NCBI GenBank assembly: GCA_003529325.1
Contig: DPVW01000251.1
Span: forward strand, 21,234-30,699
Length of the DNA stretch: 9,466 nucleotides
Reading direction: 5' to 3'
Origin: Candidatus Latescibacterota bacterium
GTDB lineage: Bacteria; Latescibacterota; UBA2968; UBA8231
The position numbers were made by a program, and so were the translations under genes. The notes below the pieces were generated by a model. That model was not told where the DNA came from and did not search any database. It was given only the letters and a program-made list of their open reading frames with translations. Below, in pieces: positions 6,855 to 9,466 of this stretch (its first letter is position 1; every line of letters begins with the position of its first letter).

Positions 6855-7786
6855 TCGCCCTCGTAGTAGACCCACAGCTGGCCGGAGCGGAAGACCAGTG
6901 CTGTCAGGGCGAGGATGATGAGGAACAGGATCCACGCCAGGGCACTGGCGTAACCGAGTTCGAAGTCGGAAAAGGCCTTGTTATAGAGGTAGAGCACATA
7001 GAACAGGGTGGCCTTGTTGGGGCCACCATTGGTCATGAGGAAGGCCTGAGTGAAGACCTGGAAGGAGCCGATGACCCCCATGACGAGATTGAAGAACAAC
7101 GCCGGTGAGATCTGCGGTACGGTGACGTAACGAAATTTCGCCCAGCGCCCGGCACCGTCCAGATCGGAGGCCTCATACAACGAATCGGGCACATTCTGCA
7201 GTGCGGCGAGGAAGATGAGCATTGCCGAGCCCGTGCCCCAGAGGCTCATCAGGATCAGTGACGGCATGGCCCAGTCCTGGCTAAAGATCCACGACGGCAT
7301 GCGCCAGCCAGCCGCCGCCTCCCAGCCGAGGGCGGCGAGACCATCACAGAATCGGTACAGCGCGCTGTTGAGCAGACCGTAATCGGGATTGAAGATCCAG
7401 ATCCACATCATGATCGTCGCTACACCACCAACAACGGCGGGCATGTAGAAGATGGTGCGGAACAGGGTCACCCCCTTCAGCGGCTGATTGAGCAGCATCG
7501 CCAGCGCCAAACCGAAGGCGAGTCCAAGGGGCACGCTGACAAAGCTGTAGTACGCCGTATTCCACAGGGCGATGGCGACGTCGCCATCGCCCAGAGCGCG
7601 GGCATAATTGTCGACCCCCGCCCAGCGGATCGTGTCGACGTTGATGCCGTCCCAATGGATGAGACTGAAGAACAGGGATGCCGTCATGGATACCAGGGTG
7701 AGGCCCCCAAAACCGATCAGCCATGGCGCGGCGAAGAGATAACCGAGCAGATTCTCCCGGCGGGCGCGACTCGTGGGCAGGTTCAC
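6851..7786 (-). CDS. CUT1-type sugar ABC transporter permease (MalF-like)
   Basis: 311 residues, GTG start. It pairs with the MalG-like subunit in the inner membrane. Hydrophobic segments are seen near 14-42, 78-101, 111-132, 173-197, 226-250 and 279-299. The N-terminal LLGYLFAAPWLIGF is the usual first segment, and the EAA loop is YEASDLDGAGRWAKFRYVTVP (204-224). The long insertion with MIWxFNPDYGLLN character (126-140) is common in MalF-like and LacF-like permeases. The start codon at 7784-7786 overlaps the stop of the solute-binding protein as GTGA, so translation is probably coupled. No ATPase gene follows; CUT1 systems often borrow a shared MsmX/MalK-type ATPase encoded elsewhere. Confidence 0.94.
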   Translation of the reverse strand: MNLPTSRARRENLLGYLFAAPWLIGFGGLTLVSMTASLFFSLIHWDGINVDTIRWAGVDNYARALGDGDVAIALWNTAYYSFVSVPLGLAFGLALAMLLNQPLKGVTLFRTIFYMPAVVGGVATIMMWIWIFNPDYGLLNSALYRFCDGLAALGWEAAAGWRMPSWIFSQDWAMPSLILMSLWGTGSAMLIFLAALQNVPDSLYEASDLDGAGRWAKFRYVTVPQISPALFFNLVMGVIGSFQVFTQAFLMTNGGPNKATLFYVLYLYNKAFSDFELGYASALAWILFLIILALTALVFRSGQLWVYYEGE

Positions 7787-9156
7787 CGTCGGCCACCGTC
7801 GGGCATGATGAAGACCTGACGCAGGTGTTCGTTGTCCACCAGGGAGGTCAGGGTCTCTTGCACGGACTGATTGCCATCAAGCATCATGTCCACCTGGCTG
7901 GTGATCTCCCTACTCATCAACGCCCAATGGAGACTGATGGGTTGGAATCGGGCGTAGGCCAGCGCTTCGATGAAGCGTTCGGCGTGTACTTTGGGATTGC
8001 CGGAGACAAAAGCCTCTTGACCTTGCTTGAGAGCCGGCACGGAGCGCTGGTAGCGGGCGATGATACGCTGCACCGGTAGGCTGGCGACGAAGTGTATGAG
8101 CTTCCATGCCTGGTCCTTTTTCTTCGAACCGGAGAACATGGCCAGGCAATCCCAGGTCACCCGCGTGCCACGGCCGCCCGGACCACTCGGCACGTGGGCG
8201 ACATCGTAGTCGACACCGGCTTCGTTGAGGAAGGGCATCGCCCAGGGACCGCTGATGAACATGCCGACACGCCCCGTCATGAAAGCGACACTGCCGGATT
8301 CGGTAAGCTCGTCCCGTCGTGGCGCCACATGGTGGCGGTGACGGAGATCCTGAAAGAATCCATACGAGGCCTCGGCACGCTCACCCCACAAAGTCCAGCG
8401 CTGATGGCTCGGGTCCAGGTGGGTGGCGCCAAAGGCGTAGTGGAAGGGCAGCCAGTAGACCCACCCGGGCAATAGCACGCCATAACGATCGACGCGACCA
8501 TCGTCGTCGTCATCGCCCGTAAGCAACTGACAGACCCGGAGAAAGTCCTCCACCGTCCAGTCATCTTCCGGCGCCTCGGCGCCGGCGAGACGAAAGGCCT
8601 CGCGGTTGTAGAACACGAGACAGTTGCCACCCCAGATGGGCACGCCAAAGGTGGTTCCATCCACCTGAAAAGAGGTGACTGCCGTGTCCCAATAGTCCCG
8701 ATCCAACTCGATGGACAGGCCCGGGCGATGGAGATATCCGTCGAGGGGTTCAAATTTGCCACTCGAAGCAAATCGGGGCATCGGTTCGTCCTGAAAGACC
8801 ATGACGTCCGGTGCTTCGTCGGCGAGCAGCAATTGCTGGATCTTCTCTTCGTAGCGGGTGGTGATGTATTCACCACGCACGGGAATGTCGGGGTAGGTCT
8901 GCGAGAAGCCGTCGAGGATCTCGCCCCACATCTGGTGCTCCCGATACGAGCCCCAGTACGAGATGCGCAACTCGCGATCTTTGTCGGCGAAGTGGTGGGA
9001 ATAGGTGTCGCCAAACAACCAGAGGAGGCTACCCACGGCGAAACAGACTGCGGCGAACAAGCCCAGAGCGTGGGCGGCGCGATCAAACTCGTGGCGGGAA
9101 CAGAGTGTGCGCCCAGCCAGCGACAAGCTGCACAGCAGCCAAAGAACGATGTGCAC
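7783..9156 (-). CDS. Sugar ABC transporter solute-binding protein (family 1), membrane-anchored
   Basis: 457 residues. It is the extracytoplasmic receptor of the importer. The mature part begins near ELRISYWGS (62-70). Family-1 landmarks are PDVMVFQDEPMPRFA (116-130), FGVPIWGGNCLVFYNREAF (170-188), an EF-hand-like loop DDDDDGRVDRYG (215-226) and the C-lobe strand GRVGMFISGPWAMPFL (295-310). There is no lipobox in the usual place; instead a hydrophobic segment at about 30-48 (ALGLFAAVCFAVGSLLWLF) follows a positively charged stretch, so the protein is probably held by an uncleaved membrane anchor. The GTG at 9154-9156 is the first start codon after an in-frame TGA at 9217-9219 inside the nearby inverted-repeat element. 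It has no Shine-Dalgarno, so the true start may be elsewhere or have been altered by the insertion. Gene order binding protein, MalF, MalG is canonical. Confidence 0.88.
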   Translation of the reverse strand: MHIVLWLLCSLSLAGRTLCSRHEFDRAAHALGLFAAVCFAVGSLLWLFGDTYSHHFADKDRELRISYWGSYREHQMWGEILDGFSQTYPDIPVRGEYITTRYEEKIQQLLLADEAPDVMVFQDEPMPRFASSGKFEPLDGYLHRPGLSIELDRDYWDTAVTSFQVDGTTFGVPIWGGNCLVFYNREAFRLAGAEAPEDDWTVEDFLRVCQLLTGDDDDDGRVDRYGVLLPGWVYWLPFHYAFGATHLDPSHQRWTLWGERAEASYGFFQDLRHRHHVAPRRDELTESGSVAFMTGRVGMFISGPWAMPFLNEAGVDYDVAHVPSGPGGRGTRVTWDCLAMFSGSKKKDQAWKLIHFVASLPVQRIIARYQRSVPALKQGQEAFVSGNPKVHAERFIEALAYARFQPISLHWALMSREITSQVDMMLDGNQSVQETLTSLVDNEHLRQVFIMPDGGRR

Positions 9157-9190
9157 TGTTTGTGGCCAGTCGCTTTCTACTATTACGTGG

Positions 9191-9207
9191 TAGTGTCCTG
9201 TCGCAGA
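9191..9207 (+). repeat. Left terminal inverted repeat of the MITE-like element
   Basis: A 17-base sequence exactly complementary to the right end. The following bases AAT extend the match to 20 with one mismatch. Confidence 0.85.
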
Positions 9208-9267
9208 AATTCGTCGTCATTCTGACGCCGAGCCATCCGTCTCGCCGCCTGAATTTGTCAACTTATC

Positions 9268-9284
9268 TCTGCGACAGGACACTA
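9268..9284 (-). repeat. Right terminal inverted repeat of the MITE-like element
   Basis: The exact reverse complement of 9191-9207. Its last base is also the first base of an AGGAG motif (9284-9288) that could serve as a ribosome binding site for the rightward leader ORF. Confidence 0.85.
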
Positions 9285-9303
9285 GGAGAGGAAAGCCTAA
9301 CAT

Positions 9304-9363
9304 ATGATCACATGTCGCACGCTGATAGACCTATACGTGACTCCTATATGCCCAGTAGAATGA
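9304..9363 (+). CDS. Possible 19-residue leader ORF
   Basis: ATG 9304 to TGA 9361-9363 encodes MITCRTLIDLYVTPICPVE. Purine-rich AGGAGAGG at 9284-9291 lies 12 bases upstream, slightly far for a ribosome binding site. The stop overlaps ATG 9360 of the following ORF in the arrangement ATGA, the same coupling seen at four other junctions of this window. This arrangement is the only support; the peptide resembles nothing recognised, and it may be a chance frame. Confidence 0.25.
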   Translation: MITCRTLIDLYVTPICPVE

Positions 9364-9466
9364 GTCGACGTGACTTCGAGGGCGGCGGCTTTCGTGCGTA
9401 CCTCCCGGGACTCCTTTTACTGCTGGAGAGCAACGCCTGGACCCAGGGCGCTGACTTCAATGCAGA
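9360..9466 (+). CDS. Partial ORF with a twin-arginine-like N-terminus (3' end outside the window)
   Basis: From ATG 9360 (or ATG 9348, same frame) the frame stays open to the window end. It reads MSRRDFEGGGFRAYLPGLLLLLESNAWTQGADF and a few more residues (35 complete codons from 9360). SRRDF resembles the SRRxFL core of a Tat export signal, and a hydrophobic run LPGLLLLL follows. However the expected Leu after F is Glu and the hydrophobic stretch is short, so the match is imperfect. No clear ribosome binding site precedes either ATG; coupling to the short upstream ORF would explain that. The function is unknown because too little is visible. It would be transcribed divergently from the ABC operon, with the MITE-like element between them. 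Confidence 0.4.
   Translation, partial: MSRRDFEGGGFRAYLPGLLLLLESNAWTQGADFNA

Larger units (their letters stand above)
9191..9284. mobile_element. 94-bp MITE-like element with 17-bp perfect terminal inverted repeats
   Basis: TAGTGTCCTGTCGCAGA at 9191-9207 is the exact reverse complement of 9268-9284. With one mismatch (9208/9267) the match runs to 20 bp per end. A second inner pair, AAATTC (9208-9213) and GAATTT (9251-9256), adds to the folding potential. The element begins with TA and ends with TA, the target duplication expected of IS630/Tc1-mariner transposons. It carries no ORF, so it fits a non-autonomous miniature element mobilised by a transposase elsewhere. It lies between two apparently divergent genes. 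A large intrinsic-terminator-like or regulatory hairpin is the alternative, but the near-complete end symmetry and the TA ends favour a transposon. Confidence 0.75.

Noticed and set aside
8479..8514. The run of Asp codons (DDDDDGRVDRYG) in the solute-binding protein as a novel calcium module.
   Set aside because: EF-hand-like loops with this DxDxDGxxDxYG form are common in family-1 sugar-binding proteins.
9256..9261. TTGACA on the minus strand inside the MITE-like element as a -35 box driving the ABC operon.
   Set aside because: No acceptable -10 box occurs at 16-18 bases spacing (the bases are GC-rich), so a promoter is not supported by sequence alone.
1..9466. CRISPR arrays, tRNA or rRNA genes.
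   Set aside because: No regularly spaced direct repeats and no tRNA cloverleaf or rRNA-like stretch were seen; almost all of the window is coding.

Overview
The window looks like an accessory catabolic region from a GC-rich (about 60% by eye) Gram-negative-type bacterium. It combines phytanoyl-CoA-dioxygenase-like (PhyH) enzymes, a formylglycine sulfatase, a nitrilase-fold hydrolase and a CUT1 sugar ABC importer. That mix is common in large, uncultured marine or sponge-associated lineages such as Latescibacterota or Poribacteria. The lineage is inferred from gene content only; there is no marker gene to place it.

Left half, plus strand (1-4856): one tightly packed operon of five genes, entering from the left edge. 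In order: the C-terminal end of an unrecognised helical protein; a carbon-nitrogen hydrolase with an extra N-terminal domain; a PhyH-like oxygenase whose expected metal-binding Asp is a His; a type I sulfatase without a signal peptide; and a second, canonical PhyH-like oxygenase. The junctions are ATGA, GTGA and TAATG overlaps and then a 4-nt gap, so the genes are probably translationally coupled. None of the complete products shows an export signal. The set therefore looks like a cytoplasmic pathway that hydrolyses C-N bonds, removes sulfate and hydroxylates or oxidises a small imported compound. The substrate cannot be read from sequence.

Right half, minus strand (4888-9156): a converging operon reading right to left. 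It has a membrane-anchored solute-binding protein, two CUT1-type permeases (MalF-like and MalG-like), and last a secreted TIM-barrel glycoside-hydrolase-like gene. That last gene is broken by two frameshifts and a TGG-to-TAG nonsense codon. No ATPase subunit is present, so the importer would need one from elsewhere. The importer facing the enzyme operon suggests uptake and breakdown of a sugar-containing, perhaps sulfated, compound.

Right edge (9157-9466): a 94-bp element with 17-bp perfect terminal inverted repeats and TA at both ends, resembling a MITE of the IS630/Tc1-mariner type. It lies only 34 bp upstream of the solute-binding-protein start and may have replaced that operon's promoter or original start region. 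On its other side, reading rightwards, is a possible 19-codon leader ORF that overlaps by ATGA the start of a partial ORF with a twin-arginine-like SRRDF motif, cut off by the window end.
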